A DNA stretch of 35,979 bases from Vitreoscilla sp. (GCA_018780145.1 JADMKA010000179.1:1-35979), one strand, 5' to 3'; counted from the first letter of the stretch, positions 1-8,705 are shown. Numbers and translations are program-made. The notes: generated by a model from the letters alone, not told the origin.

Positions 1-719
<719 letters not shown>

Positions 720-740
720 TCGGCACCCCGCCGAATGAGA

Positions 741-766
741 AAGGCCGCCCGAGGGCGGCCTTTTTT
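741..766 (+). terminator. Rho-independent terminator after ettA
   Basis: An 8-bp perfect stem, GGCCGCCC (743-750) and GGGCGGCC (753-760), closes a 2-base loop and is followed by six T residues (761-766). It lies between two convergent genes. The other strand has only a poor T tract, so it should mainly serve ettA. Confidence 0.92.
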
Positions 767-786
767 GTTGGTGCGGACGGTTTCGA

Positions 787-1239
787 TTACATCGGCATGA
801 TCACGCTGTCGATGACGTGGATGACGCCGTTGTCGGCCACGATGTCGGTCTTCACGACCTTGGCCGCGTCGACGGTGACGCCGCCCATGGTGCCCACGGT
901 GAACTCCGAGCCTTGCACGGTCTTGACCTTGCCGGCCTTGACATCGGCGGCCATCACCTTGCCCGCGACCACGTGGTAGGTCAGAACCTTGGTGAGTGCG
1001 GCCTTGTCAGCGAGCAGTGCATCCAACTTCGCCTTGGGGATCTTGGCAAATGCTTCATCGGTGGGCGCAAAGACCGTGAACGGGCCCTTGCCCTTCAGGG
1101 TGTCCACCAGGCCGGCGGCCTGCAGTGCAGTCGCCAGGGTCTTGAAGTTGCCGGCCGCGACGGCCGTGTCGACGATGTCCTTGGCCTGCGCCGAGAAGGC
1201 GGCAACCGACAGAACGGCAAGGGAGATGTACTTTTTCAT
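787..1239 (-). CDS. Secreted single-domain fasciclin (FAS1) protein
   Basis: A 150-residue protein with a signal peptide ([19 protein letters not shown]) and one FAS1/beta-Ig-H3 domain filling the rest. The two FAS1 hallmark boxes are visible: [11 protein letters not shown] near residues 54-64 and the TYHVV box followed by [13 protein letters not shown] at the end. FAS1 domains mediate adhesion or surface interactions; the partner here is unknown. AAGGA lies about 7 bases before the ATG. Only 35 bases separate it from the upstream two-domain FAS1 lipoprotein, so the two probably form one operon. Confidence 0.9.
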   Translation of the reverse strand: MKKYISLAVLSVAAFSAQAKDIVDTAVAAGNFKTLATALQAAGLVDTLKGKGPFTVFAPTDEAFAKIPKAKLDALLADKAALTKVLTYHVVAGKVMAADVKAGKVKTVQGSEFTVGTMGGVTVDAAKVVKTDIVADNGVIHVIDSVIMPM

Positions 1240-1274
1240 GGTGAGTCCTTGGAGGGGTGAGGAGGCAGGGAGGC

Positions 1275-2231
1275 TCAGGGAGCCGGGAGGATGACCTTGT
1301 CGATCACATGGATCACGCCGTTGCTGGCCAGCACGTCGGTGGCGGCAATTCCGGCCTGGCGGTCGCGCTGGTCAGTGATGGTCAGCGTCGCGTCGATCGT
1401 GAAGGTCTCGCCTTGCACGGTGGTGATGGCGGGGCCCACCGGCACGTCGGCCTTCAGCACCAGGCCGGGCACCACGTGGTACGTCAGGACGCTGGTCAAC
1501 AGGGGGGTGTCGGCCAGAAGCGCTTCCTTGGAGATCCCCAGCTCTTCGAGCAAGGCGGCGAACGCGGCGTCGGTCGGCGCGAACACCGTGAACGGCCCCG
1601 TGCCGCTCAACGTGTCGGTCAGGCCGGCTGCAACGAGGGCCTCGACCAGGATCGTGAACTCCGGAGTCGCACTGGTGGACAGGGCCACGGCGGTCTGGAC
1701 GATGTTCTTGTCGGCGGGCAGCAGCACGGTGTCGACGATGTGGATCACGCCGTTGGTGGCGTCCACGTCGGTGGCGGTGATCTTGCCGGTGCGGTTGCGG
1801 CCATCGGTGAAGACCAGATCAGAGCCGACCACGTCGATCTTGAAATAGCCGCCTTGAAGCGTGGTGATCGGGCTGCCGACCGGCACGCTGGCCTTCGGCA
1901 CCTCGGCACCGAGCACGTGGTAGGTCAGCACGGCGGTCAGCAGGTCCTTGTCGGCAAACAGGGCTTCCTTGGTGATGCCCAGCTCGGCCAGCAGCGCGCC
2001 GAGTGCCGCGTTGGTCGGGGCAAAGACGGTGAAGGGGCCGGCGCCTTTCAAGGTGTCGGTCAGGTCGGCGGCGTCCAGTGCCTCGGCCAGGATGCTCAGT
2101 TCGGGGGTGAGGGCGGCGGTGGTGGCGATGTCCGCCGGCGGCGCGTCGTCCGAGCCGCCGCACGCGGCGACCAGGGCCGACAGGCCGAGCAGCGAAATCA
2201 GGCCGATGCGTCGAAACCAATGGAAATTCAT
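1275..2231 (-). CDS. Two-domain fasciclin (FAS1) lipoprotein
   Basis: A 318-residue lipoprotein. The signal sequence ends in the lipobox LVAAC with Cys24 followed by GGSDD; no Lol-avoidance Asp sits at +2, so outer-membrane sorting is likely. Two FAS1 domains follow in tandem (about 45-175 and 185-318). Each has an FTVFAPT box, a TYHV box and a terminal NGVIHxxDxVxLP strand, so the gene looks like an internal duplication. The ATG at 2231 was chosen over an upstream in-frame start because AGGAG stands 8 bases before it and the hydrophobic core then begins at once. It is probably the first gene of the FAS1 operon, transcribed divergently from a TetR gene. Confidence 0.9.
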   Translation of the reverse strand: MNFHWFRRIGLISLLGLSALVAACGGSDDAPPADIATTAALTPELSILAEALDAADLTDTLKGAGPFTVFAPTNAALGALLAELGITKEALFADKDLLTAVLTYHVLGAEVPKASVPVGSPITTLQGGYFKIDVVGSDLVFTDGRNRTGKITATDVDATNGVIHIVDTVLLPADKNIVQTAVALSTSATPEFTILVEALVAAGLTDTLSGTGPFTVFAPTDAAFAALLEELGISKEALLADTPLLTSVLTYHVVPGLVLKADVPVGPAITTVQGETFTIDATLTITDQRDRQAGIAATDVLASNGVIHVIDKVILPAP

Positions 2232-2310
2232 GGGCAGATCTCCTGCGATGAGTGGATGGCGATGGGGCGACAGCAACTGCTGGATGCCAGCAATAAAACT
2301 ATCTGGTCCT

Positions 2311-2339
2311 ACTGTGAACTGATGAGTTCACAATGTCAA
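2311..2339 (-). promoter_or_regulatory. FAS1 operon promoter with embedded palindromic operator
   Basis: On the minus strand there is a perfect -35 TTGACA (2339-2334) and, 17 bases on, a weak -10 CACAGT (2316-2311). The spacer contains most of a perfect inverted repeat TGTGAACT-N4-AGTTCACA (2313-2332). A further TGTGA at 2341-2345 pairs with TCACA at 2328-2332. A palindrome between -35 and -10, next to a divergent TetR gene, is the usual layout of a TetR operator. Binding by the neighbouring TetR is inferred. Confidence 0.65.
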
Positions 2340-2408
2340 CTGTGAGGTAATTATCGGACTGAAGGGTCGCATTCGAACCGTGGAGTTCTGATCCCACCTG
2401 GTCCAGCC

Positions 2409-2414
2409 TAGAAT
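2409..2414 (+). promoter_or_regulatory. -10 element of the TetR gene, leaderless geometry
   Basis: TAGAAT ends 6 bases before the ATG at 2421, placing the expected transcription start at the A of the ATG. No Shine-Dalgarno sequence precedes the start codon. No good -35 is visible at 17-18 bases. Confidence 0.5.
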
Positions 2415-2420
2415 GGGCGC

Positions 2421-3062
2421 ATGGCCAAGGTGTCTTTTCGTGAGCAGGTGCTGCGCGTCCGCGAGGACGCGATCGTGGCGTCGGTCAATCGGCTGCTGGC
2501 CGAAAAGGGCTTCGACCTGATGACGGTCGACGAGGTTGCCGCGGATGTCGGCATCGCCAAGGCCAGCCTCTACAAGCACTTCCCGTCGAAGGAGGCGCTG
2601 GCTGCCGAAGCCATGGTGCGCGTGCTGGATCGGGCACTGGCCTTCGTGGCCACGCTCGACGGGCTGCCGACCGCGATCGAGCGCCTGCACGCCGTGGCGC
2701 GTTGGACCATGCAGGTGCAATTGGCCGGCGAGATGCCGTCCCTGCCGGCCCAGAACTCCAGCCTGCGTACCGCGCTGGTCGGGCACCGTGCCTACATGGA
2801 CCGGCTGATGGAGGTCAGTGACAAGCTGGGCGACTGGATCACCGAGTCGCAGTCACGCGGTGACCTGGATCCGGCGCTACCGCCCGAACTGATCCTCTAC
2901 ACCTTGTTTGCCCGAGCCTGCGACCCGGTGCTGGGCGTGATGAAGGCCGGCGGCCGCTTCAGCGACGAGCAGATCATCGCGATGCTGTTGCAGACATGCT
3001 TCGGCGGTCTGGCCCGGCCGGCCAGCGCCACCCGCCAGGACGCCGCGGTCTCGGCAGGTTGA
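2421..3062 (+). CDS. TetR/AcrR family transcriptional regulator
   Basis: A 213-residue TetR-type repressor. The N-terminal helix-turn-helix spans about residues 15-60 and shows the typical pattern TVDEVAADVGIAKASLYKHF followed by SKEAL. The all-helical C-terminal ligand/dimer domain (65-205) is not recognisable in detail. It is divergent from the FAS1 operon across 189 bases that contain a perfect 8-4-8 palindrome overlapping the FAS1 promoter, so FAS1 control and autoregulation are likely (inference). The ligand is unknown. The ATG follows a -10-like TAGAAT at 6 bases with no ribosome binding site, which suggests a leaderless message. Confidence 0.88.
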   Translation: MAKVSFREQVLRVREDAIVASVNRLLAEKGFDLMTVDEVAADVGIAKASLYKHFPSKEALAAEAMVRVLDRALAFVATLDGLPTAIERLHAVARWTMQVQLAGEMPSLPAQNSSLRTALVGHRAYMDRLMEVSDKLGDWITESQSRGDLDPALPPELILYTLFARACDPVLGVMKAGGRFSDEQIIAMLLQTCFGGLARPASATRQDAAVSAG

Positions 3063-3159
3063 GCGCGGCGGCCGAGCGCCGCAGTTTCGGTACCATTCGC
3101 GCCTTTGCCGAGCCGCCTGGCGGCCGGCCCACCCCGATGAAAGGGCAAAGGAGCAAGCC

Positions 3160-3972
3160 ATGGCCATGGATGTTGTCGACTACGAGATCAAGGGTTCGGA
3201 GATGCAGTTCGTCGAGGTCGAACTCGACCCCGGCGAAGCAGCCGTCGGCGAAGCCGGCAGCCTGTTCTACATGGACGCCACGATCGGCATGGACACCATC
3301 TTCGGTGATGGCTCGAAGCAGTCCGGCGGCCTGTTCGGCAAGCTGCTGGGTGCCGGCAAGCGGCTGATCACCGGCGAGTCGCTGTTCACCACGGTCTACA
3401 CCAACCAGGGTGCCATCAAGCAGTGCGTGGCCTTCGCCGCGCCCTACCCGGGCAAGATCATCCCGATGGATCTGCGCCAGTTGGGCGGCATGATCATCTG
3501 CCAGAAGGACGCCTTCCTGTGCGCCGCGCGCGGCGTGTCCATCGGCCTGCATTTCCAGCAGAAGCTGTCGGTGGGCTTCTTCGGCGGCGAGGGCTTCATC
3601 ATGCAGAAGCTCGAGGGCGACGGCCTGGCCTTCGTGCATGCCGGCGGTACGGTGGTCAAGCGTGAGCTGCAGGCTGGCCAGACCCTGATGGTCGACACCG
3701 GTTGCGTGGTGGCCTACACGCCGAACGTGAACTTCGAGATCCAGTACGTCGGCAAGATCAAGACCGCGCTGTTCGGCGGCGAGGGCCTGTTCTTCGCCAA
3801 GATGAGCGGCCCTGGCACGGTCTGGCTGCAGAGCCTGCCGTTCTCGCGTCTGGCCAGCCGCGTGTTCGCCGCCGCGCCACAAACCGGCGGCTCGCGTGAG
3901 GAGGGTTCGGTGCTGGGCGGTTTTGCCGGGGGTGGCTTGCTGGGTGCGGTGTTGGGCGGCGACGACGATTGA
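3160..3972 (+). CDS. AIM24 / TIGR00266 family protein (DUF124)
   Basis: A 270-residue protein of the AIM24/DUF124 family: beta-sandwich, glycine-rich, with repeated segments such as GGEGFIMQKLEGDG and GGEGLFFAKMSGPG, and PNVNFEIQYVGKIKTALFGGEG. It starts with the usual MDVVDYEIKGSEMQFVEVEL and has no signal peptide. The C-terminus is a Gly-rich hydrophobic stretch (about 250-266) ending GGDDD, which could associate with a membrane. A strong AAAGGAG lies about 7 bases before the ATG at 3160. The biochemical role of bacterial members is not established. It is preceded by 97 bases without a recognisable element and stands alone. Confidence 0.88.
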   Translation: MAMDVVDYEIKGSEMQFVEVELDPGEAAVGEAGSLFYMDATIGMDTIFGDGSKQSGGLFGKLLGAGKRLITGESLFTTVYTNQGAIKQCVAFAAPYPGKIIPMDLRQLGGMIICQKDAFLCAARGVSIGLHFQQKLSVGFFGGEGFIMQKLEGDGLAFVHAGGTVVKRELQAGQTLMVDTGCVVAYTPNVNFEIQYVGKIKTALFGGEGLFFAKMSGPGTVWLQSLPFSRLASRVFAAAPQTGGSREEGSVLGGFAGGGLLGAVLGGDDD

Positions 3973-4081
3973 TCCCGCTTTTGTGCCGTATCAAGCCGGC
4001 ACGAGGCGCCGGGGGCGGAGCTCCAGCACACGCCACCTACACTGGCGGATTGCGCTTGTGCCTGCTGCCGGTCCGAACCCT

Positions 4082-5119
4082 GTGAACCTGTCGATTTACC
4101 TGCTTGCCCGGCGCGCCCTGCCGGTGCTGGCCCTGCTGGCCTGTGCCTCCTCGGGCTGGGCCCAGGGGCCCGCCAGTTCGGCTGGCCCGGCCAAGCCGTT
4201 GCGGCCGATCTTCGTGCTGAACTCGCTGGACGCCACCGTCAGCGTGATCGATCCGGTCAGCTACCTCGAGCGTAGCCGCATCCCGGTCGGCAAGGAGCCG
4301 CACCACCTGTACCTGAGCCCGGACGAGAAGTCGCTGCTGGTGGCCAATGCGGTGGGTGACACGCTGACCTTCATCGACCCGGTGAGCGCCAAGGTCCAGC
4401 GCACGATCCCCGACATCCTCGACCCGTATCAGCTGCGCTTTTCGCCCGACATGAAGTGGTTCGTCACGCTGGCGAACCGCCTCAACCACGTGGACATCTA
4501 CCGCTGGCAGCCGGCCAATGAGGCCCAGCCGCTGCAACTCGTCAAGCGCATCGCCACAGGCCAGACGCCCAGCCACCAATGGATCGACAGCAAGAGCAGC
4601 GTCGTCTACGCCACCATGCAGGACAGCGACGAGCTGGTCGCCATCGACCTGGCCACGCAGGCGATCCGTTGGCGCGTGAAGACAGGCAAGCTGCCGGCGG
4701 ATGTCTACCTGACGGCCGATGACAGGCTGCTGCTGGTCGGCCTGACCGGTGACCGCTTCGTCGAGGCCTACGATGTGTCCAACGGCCCGGCGCGGCTGGT
4801 CAAGCGCATCGAGACCGGCGAGGGCGCACACGCGTTCAGGGCCCGCGGCGACAAGCGCCATGTGTTCGTCAGCAACCGGGTGGCCAACACCATCAGCCTG
4901 ATCGACACCCAGACGCTGGCGGTGGTGGCCGAGGTGCCCGGCCCCGGCGGCCCCGATTGCCTGGAGGTCACCGCCGACGGCAAGACCCTGCTCATCAGCT
5001 CGCGCTGGGCACGCAAGCTCAGTGTGGTCGACCTGGAGACCCGGCAGGTGGTGCGGCAGGTGGCGGTGGGGCGCTCGCCGCACGGTGTCTGGACGCTCGA
5101 CCATGCGCCGCGCCAGTGA
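4082..5119 (+). CDS. Secreted YncE-like beta-propeller protein (YVTN repeats)
   Basis: About 345 residues: an N-terminal signal peptide with a hydrophobic core (ALPVLALLACASSGWAQG), then six to seven beta-propeller blades of the YVTN/YncE type. Blade repeats include LNSLDATVSVIDPVS, LLVANAVGDTLTFIDP, HVFVSNRVANTISLIDT and LLISSRWARKLSVVDLET. The fold also resembles cytochrome d1 propellers, but no heme-binding cysteines are present. The frame is open much further upstream. GTG at 4082 is preferred because the signal peptide follows directly; GTG at 4058 is an alternative. The stop overlaps the start of the next gene by 17 bases, so the two are probably translationally coupled. The ligand is unknown. 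Confidence 0.82.
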   Translation: MNLSIYLLARRALPVLALLACASSGWAQGPASSAGPAKPLRPIFVLNSLDATVSVIDPVSYLERSRIPVGKEPHHLYLSPDEKSLLVANAVGDTLTFIDPVSAKVQRTIPDILDPYQLRFSPDMKWFVTLANRLNHVDIYRWQPANEAQPLQLVKRIATGQTPSHQWIDSKSSVVYATMQDSDELVAIDLATQAIRWRVKTGKLPADVYLTADDRLLLVGLTGDRFVEAYDVSNGPARLVKRIETGEGAHAFRARGDKRHVFVSNRVANTISLIDTQTLAVVAEVPGPGGPDCLEVTADGKTLLISSRWARKLSVVDLETRQVVRQVAVGRSPHGVWTLDHAPRQ

Positions 5120-5897
5120 GTGGTGGGCCCTGCTCGCGCTGGCGCTGTCGGCCGGCGCTGCCCTCGCCGCGCCAGCCTGCGACAAACCGGTCTACCTGAC
5201 CTTCGACACCGGCCACATGGGTGTGGCGCCGCTGGTGGCCGAGGTCCTGCAGCGCCAGCAGATCGAGGCCACCTTCTTCCTCGCCAACGAACGCACCCAG
5301 GACGGCGGCAGCAGCCTGGACGAGCGCTGGGCGCCGTGGTGGAAGGCCCGCGTTGCCGAGGGGCACGCGTTCGGCAGCCATACCTTCGACCATGTCGTCT
5401 GGCAGGCAGACCGACCGGGTGGCCGCCTGGCCGTCAAGCCCGGGTTCGGTTCGCAGGCGGGGCGCCTGCTCGATTGGTCGGCGGCCGACTACTGCGCCGA
5501 GTTGCAGCGCAGTGCCACCCGCTTCACCGCGATCACCGGCGCCACGATGGCGCCGCTGTTCCGTGCACCCGGTGGCAAGACCTCGCCCAACCTGTTGGCG
5601 GCGGCGCGCAGCTGCGGCTACACCCACGTCGGGTGGGCGCCAGCCGGCTTCCTGGGCGACGAGCTGGCCAGCGACCGCCATCCCAACGCCCGGTTGCTGG
5701 CCCAGGCACTGAAGACCGTGAAGGCCGGTGACATCCTGCTGGCACACCTGGGCATCTGGTCGCGCCAGGATCCCTGGGCGCCGACCGTGCTGGAGCCCCT
5801 GATCGCCGGGCTGAAGGCGCGCGGCCTGTGTTTCGCCACCTTGCGCGAGCACCCGGACTACCGCGCGGCATTCGCCGCCATTCCGCTGGCGCGTTGA
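5103..5897 (+). CDS. Polysaccharide deacetylase (NodB-fold, carbohydrate esterase 4-like)
   Basis: A 264-residue exported protein with signal peptide MRRASEWWALLALALSAGAALA. NodB motif 1 reads TFDTGHM: the catalytic-base Asp35 is kept, but the second Asp that normally binds metal is Thr36. Motif 2 is intact as SHTFDH (His93 and His97), motif 3 as RAPGG (Arg154), and a degenerate motif 5 appears as LLAHLGIW. Such enzymes remove N-acetyl groups from peptidoglycan or exopolysaccharide. The substituted metal ligand makes the exact chemistry uncertain, as in other TFDxG variants. The ATG lies inside the 3' end of the propeller gene and the stop is 6 bases before the next gene. Confidence 0.83.
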   Translation: MRRASEWWALLALALSAGAALAAPACDKPVYLTFDTGHMGVAPLVAEVLQRQQIEATFFLANERTQDGGSSLDERWAPWWKARVAEGHAFGSHTFDHVVWQADRPGGRLAVKPGFGSQAGRLLDWSAADYCAELQRSATRFTAITGATMAPLFRAPGGKTSPNLLAAARSCGYTHVGWAPAGFLGDELASDRHPNARLLAQALKTVKAGDILLAHLGIWSRQDPWAPTVLEPLIAGLKARGLCFATLREHPDYRAAFAAIPLAR

Positions 5898-5903
5898 AGC
5901 CGC

Positions 5904-6902
5904 ATGGACACTCTTGCGGCACTCTTTGGCCAGGCTCAGCAAAGCCTCTTCGAGGGTCTGATCCAGCCCCTGCTCTTCGCCATCGGCGCGGCCAACGTGC
6001 TGGAGGACGCCTATGCGGCCACCGGCTGGCTGCTGGTGGGCCTGCTTCAGATCGTCTTGATGCTGGTGGTGCTCGGGCCGTTGGAGCGCCTTCGCCCGAT
6101 CGAGCCCTTGCCGTCCGAACCCGAGGGTCGCCGTGTACGCCGTCTTGCCGTGGCCACCGACGTGCTCTACACGGTGATCCACCGCCTTGGGCTCTTCCGC
6201 GTGCTGCTGTTCTTCGCCGTGGAGCCGGCGTGGAACGGTTTGTTCGGCTGGCTGGCCGTGCAAGGGCTGGACGGCTGGCACCTCGACCAGGCCATCGCGC
6301 CGTGGCTGCCGGGCCTCACCGACACCGCCTTGGCCGGCTTCCTCGCGTACCTGGTGGTGTTCGACTTCGCCGACTACCTGCTGCACCGCGCCCAGCATCG
6401 CTTCGGCTGGTGGTGGGCATTGCATGCCCTGCACCACAGCCAGCGCCACATGACGATGTGGACGGACAGCCGCAATCATCTGCTGGACGACCTGATCCGC
6501 GACTGCCTGTTCGTGCTGCTGGCCCGCACCATCGGTGTCGCGCCGGGTCAGTTCGTCGCGCTGGTGGCCTGCTCGCAGCTGGTGGAAAACCTGTCGCACG
6601 CCAACCTGCGCCTGTCCTTCGGCTGGCTCGGCGAGCGTCTGCTGGTCGGGCCAAACTTCCACCGGCTGCACCATGGCATTGGCCTGGGGCATGAGTCGGC
6701 CGGGCCGGGCAGCCTGGGTGGCCACAACTTCGCCGTGCTGTTTCCGGTCTGGGATCTGCTCTTCCGCACGGCGCGCTTCGGCGGCGCGGTGGAGCCCACC
6801 GGCATCCGCGACCAGCTGATCGACCAGGGGGGTCGCGACTACGGCCAGGGCTTCTGGGCCCAGCAGTGGCTGGGGTTGAAGCGGCTCGTCGGGCGCGGGT
6901 GA
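5904..6902 (+). CDS. Sterol desaturase / fatty acid hydroxylase family membrane protein
   Basis: A 332-residue integral membrane di-iron oxygenase-type protein. Three histidine boxes are visible: HRAQH (161-165), HALHHSQRH (174-182) and HRLHH (253-257), with SHAN near 231-234. These match the PF04116 (FA_hydroxylase) pattern. Hydrophobic segments lie at about 42-60, 92-110, 140-160 and 200-222. Members hydroxylate or desaturate lipids or cleave ether lipids; the substrate cannot be read from sequence. It starts 6 bases after the deacetylase stop and is likely the last gene of the 4082-6902 operon, hinting at an envelope-modification role (inference). Confidence 0.87.
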   Translation: MDTLAALFGQAQQSLFEGLIQPLLFAIGAANVLEDAYAATGWLLVGLLQIVLMLVVLGPLERLRPIEPLPSEPEGRRVRRLAVATDVLYTVIHRLGLFRVLLFFAVEPAWNGLFGWLAVQGLDGWHLDQAIAPWLPGLTDTALAGFLAYLVVFDFADYLLHRAQHRFGWWWALHALHHSQRHMTMWTDSRNHLLDDLIRDCLFVLLARTIGVAPGQFVALVACSQLVENLSHANLRLSFGWLGERLLVGPNFHRLHHGIGLGHESAGPGSLGGHNFAVLFPVWDLLFRTARFGGAVEPTGIRDQLIDQGGRDYGQGFWAQQWLGLKRLVGRG

Positions 6903-6907
6903 GATAT

Positions 6908-6949
6908 GGCACCCGGTGCCGGGGTACCGGCCCCACCCGCCGAGCGGGT
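6908..6949. repeat. Cluster of short palindromes in the 6903-7009 spacer
   Basis: Consecutive inverted repeats: GGCACC-C-GGTGCC (6908-6920), a GGTACC-centred segment flanked by G4 and C4 (6921-6934), and ACCCGC-CGA-GCGGGT (6935-6949). They run directly into the dispersed repeat at 6950-6987. There is no U tract, so a simple terminator is not shown, though the structures could end or stabilise the upstream mRNA. Confidence 0.6.
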
Positions 6950-6987
6950 GCTCAGCCGGCTTGGGGCGGCCCGGCGCTCGGCTGAGC
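6950..6987 (-). repeat. Dispersed intergenic repeat, copy 1 (hairpin form)
   Basis: Read on the minus strand, bases 6987-6966 start GCTCAGCCGAGCGCCGGGC and continue CGC, shared with copies at 14136 and 34351. The full unit closes as a hairpin through GCTCAGCCG (6950-6958) and CGGCTGAGC (6979-6987). A direct repeat GCGGCCCGGCG follows at 6986-6996. Confidence 0.7.
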
Positions 6988-6997
6988 GGCCCGGCGT

Positions 6998-7003
6998 TAT
7001 GCT
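6998..7003 (+). promoter_or_regulatory. -10 element before the EI24-like gene, leaderless geometry
   Basis: TATGCT ends 6 bases before the ATG at 7010. No Shine-Dalgarno sequence is present. The -35 region lies in the dispersed repeat and is not consensus. Confidence 0.45.
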
Positions 7004-7009
7004 GGCCGG

Positions 7010-7876
7010 ATGAAACTCCTGCTCGATTCATTCTGGCGCGCGGCAGCCTATCTGCTGATGCCCCGCGTCATCGGCCTGTCCCTGCTGCCGCTGCTGATCG
7101 CCGGTGGCCTGGCGCTGGTGCTGGGCTACTTCTTCTGGGAGGCGGCCGTGGCCGCGGTGCGCGCCACGCTCGAGAGCTGGTCGTTGGTCGAGTCGATGCT
7201 GAAGTGGCTCGACGGCTCGCTGGGCCCGACCTTCCGCGCGATGATCGCGCCGCTGATCGTGGTGGCGCTGGCCGCTCCGGTGGTGGTGGTGCTGTCGCTG
7301 CTGCTGGTGGCCTGGCTGATGACGCCGGCGATCGTCAGCCTGGTGGCCGAGCGGCGCTTTGCCAACCTGGAGCGCAAGCATGGCGCGCCGTTCTGGGTCA
7401 GTGCCTTGTGGTCGCTGGGCGTGACACTGCTGGCTCTTGTGGGGTTGTTCGTGACCATGCCGCTGTGGTTGATCCCCGGCGTGGTGCTGGTGGTGCCGCC
7501 GCTGATCTGGGGCTGGTTGACGACCCGCGTCATGAGCTTCGATGTGCTGGCCGAACACGCCAGCCGCGACGAGCGCCGGCTGCTGGTGGCCACCCACGGC
7601 TGGCAGCTGCTGCTGATCGGCATCGTCACCGGCTTTCTCGGTGCGGCGCCGTCGCTGATCTGGGCGGTGAGCGCCGCCACGCTGATCTTCGCGCCCATCC
7701 TGATGGCGGTCTCGGTCTGGCTCTACACGTTGGTGTTCGCCTTCGCGGCGCTGTGGTTCACCCACTATGCCCTGGCGGCGCTGGCGGCCCAGCGGGCGGT
7801 GGTGGTCACCGAGGTGGTCGTCGAGGCGCCGCCCCCGGCGCTGCCGCCTTCCAGCCCGGAGGGCCTGCTGCCATGA
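7010..7876 (+). CDS. EI24 domain-containing (CysZ-like) integral membrane protein
   Basis: A 288-residue polytopic membrane protein with long hydrophobic stretches at about 20-45, 80-106, 128-170 and 197-258. It resembles the EI24/CysZ superfamily (PF07264): an N-terminal FWRAAAYL segment, a central LVxERRFANLE cytosolic loop and the hydrophobic SFDVLAEHASRDE region. CysZ proper imports sulfate, but no sulfur genes are near and the role here is unknown. The C-terminus is a proline-rich cytosolic tail. It overlaps the next gene by four bases (ATGA), so the two are translationally coupled. The start lacks a ribosome binding site and is preceded by a -10-like element. Confidence 0.78.
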   Translation: MKLLLDSFWRAAAYLLMPRVIGLSLLPLLIAGGLALVLGYFFWEAAVAAVRATLESWSLVESMLKWLDGSLGPTFRAMIAPLIVVALAAPVVVVLSLLLVAWLMTPAIVSLVAERRFANLERKHGAPFWVSALWSLGVTLLALVGLFVTMPLWLIPGVVLVVPPLIWGWLTTRVMSFDVLAEHASRDERRLLVATHGWQLLLIGIVTGFLGAAPSLIWAVSAATLIFAPILMAVSVWLYTLVFAFAALWFTHYALAALAAQRAVVVTEVVVEAPPPALPPSSPEGLLP

Positions 7877-8658
7877 GCTTCGGGATGATCATCATCGGCG
7901 ACGAGATCCTCAGCGGCCGGCGCCAGGACAAGCACCTGGCCAAGGTCATCGAACTGCTCGGCGCGCGCGGCCACGCGCTGTCCTGGGCCCGCTACATCGG
8001 CGACGAGCGCCCGCGCATCACCGCGGCGCTGCGTGAGGCCATGGCCTCGGGCGACGTGGTCTTCTCCTGCGGCGGCATCGGCGCCACGCCGGACGACCAC
8101 ACCCGCCAATGCGCCGCCGCCGCCAGCGGGCGCGCCCTGGCCCTGCACCCGCAAGCCAAGCTGCTGATCGAGCAGCGCATGCGCGAGACCGCGGCCGAAC
8201 AGGGGGTGACCTTCGAACCCGACCGGCCGGACAACATCCATCGCCTGAACATGGGCGTGTTCCCCGAGGGGGTCACGGTCATCCCGAACCCGTACAACAA
8301 GATCCCGGGCTTCAGTCTGGGCGATGTGCATTTCGTCCCGGGCTTCCCGGTCATGGCCCACCCGATGATCGAGTGGGTGCTGGACCAACGCTACAGCCAC
8401 CTCCGCCCGGTTGCCCATGCCGAGCGGGCACTGTTCGTCCAGGGCGGCATGGAGGCCACCCTGACCCCCCTGATGGAGGCCATCGAGGCCGAGCACCCCG
8501 GCGTTCGGGTCTTCAGCCTGCCGAGTGTCGACCACCCGACGCGTGGCCGGCACATCGAGCTCGGCGTCAAGGGCGAGCCCAGCGCGGTCGACATGGCCTT
8601 CGCCGCCCTCCGGTCGGGCCTGGCCGCCTTCCCGGGCTTGCAGGTGAGCACCGAATAG
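7873..8658 (+). CDS. CinA-type MoCF (molybdopterin-binding) domain protein
   Basis: A 261-residue cytoplasmic protein with the MoCF/MoaB fold. MIIIGDEILSGRRQDKH is the N-terminal motif of CinA/MoCF proteins and SCGGIGATPDDHT is the family's nucleotide/molybdopterin pocket. Full-length CinA (about 400 residues) carries a C-terminal nicotinamide-nucleotide amidase domain, which is absent here. MoCF-only relatives are common in Proteobacteria, so this is not a truncation. The segment NPYNKIPGF and FVPGFPVM are conserved in the group. The start codon overlaps the stop of the EI24-like gene. A competence or damage role is not shown. Confidence 0.85.
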   Translation: MSFGMIIIGDEILSGRRQDKHLAKVIELLGARGHALSWARYIGDERPRITAALREAMASGDVVFSCGGIGATPDDHTRQCAAAASGRALALHPQAKLLIEQRMRETAAEQGVTFEPDRPDNIHRLNMGVFPEGVTVIPNPYNKIPGFSLGDVHFVPGFPVMAHPMIEWVLDQRYSHLRPVAHAERALFVQGGMEATLTPLMEAIEAEHPGVRVFSLPSVDHPTRGRHIELGVKGEPSAVDMAFAALRSGLAAFPGLQVSTE

Positions 8659-8670
8659 GTGCAACCTGGA

Positions 8671-8687
8671 TGCTTTAAAGTGGTGCA
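8671..8687 (+). promoter_or_regulatory. NtrC-like binding site
   Basis: TGCTTTAAAGTGGTGCA resembles the enteric NtrC site pattern TGC-N7-TGGTGCA, with the strong half-site complete. A second half-site TGGTGCA is at 8704-8710, about two helical turns away, and GGTGCA also occurs at 8658-8663. The site lies upstream of the GNAT gene and about 590 bases before the glnA sigma54 promoter. The assignment is by recall of the consensus. Confidence 0.45.
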
Positions 8688-8705
8688 TCCGATGGGGCCA
8701 ACTTG

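Noticed and set aside
3063-3090. Possible fourth copy of the dispersed repeat (GCCGAGCGCCG at about 3072)
   Set aside because: Only 11 bases match, the same short string occurs inside coding sequence elsewhere, and the flanks differ.
5019-7031. 670-codon open frame on the minus strand opposite the deacetylase and desaturase genes
   Set aside because: The plus-strand proteins show full family motifs, while this frame is low-complexity and Gln/Arg/Ala-rich, as expected from an antisense frame in high-GC DNA.
7873-8658. CinA gene truncated by loss of its amidase domain
   Set aside because: MoCF-only relatives of about this length are common, and the reading frame ends cleanly without a decayed remainder downstream.
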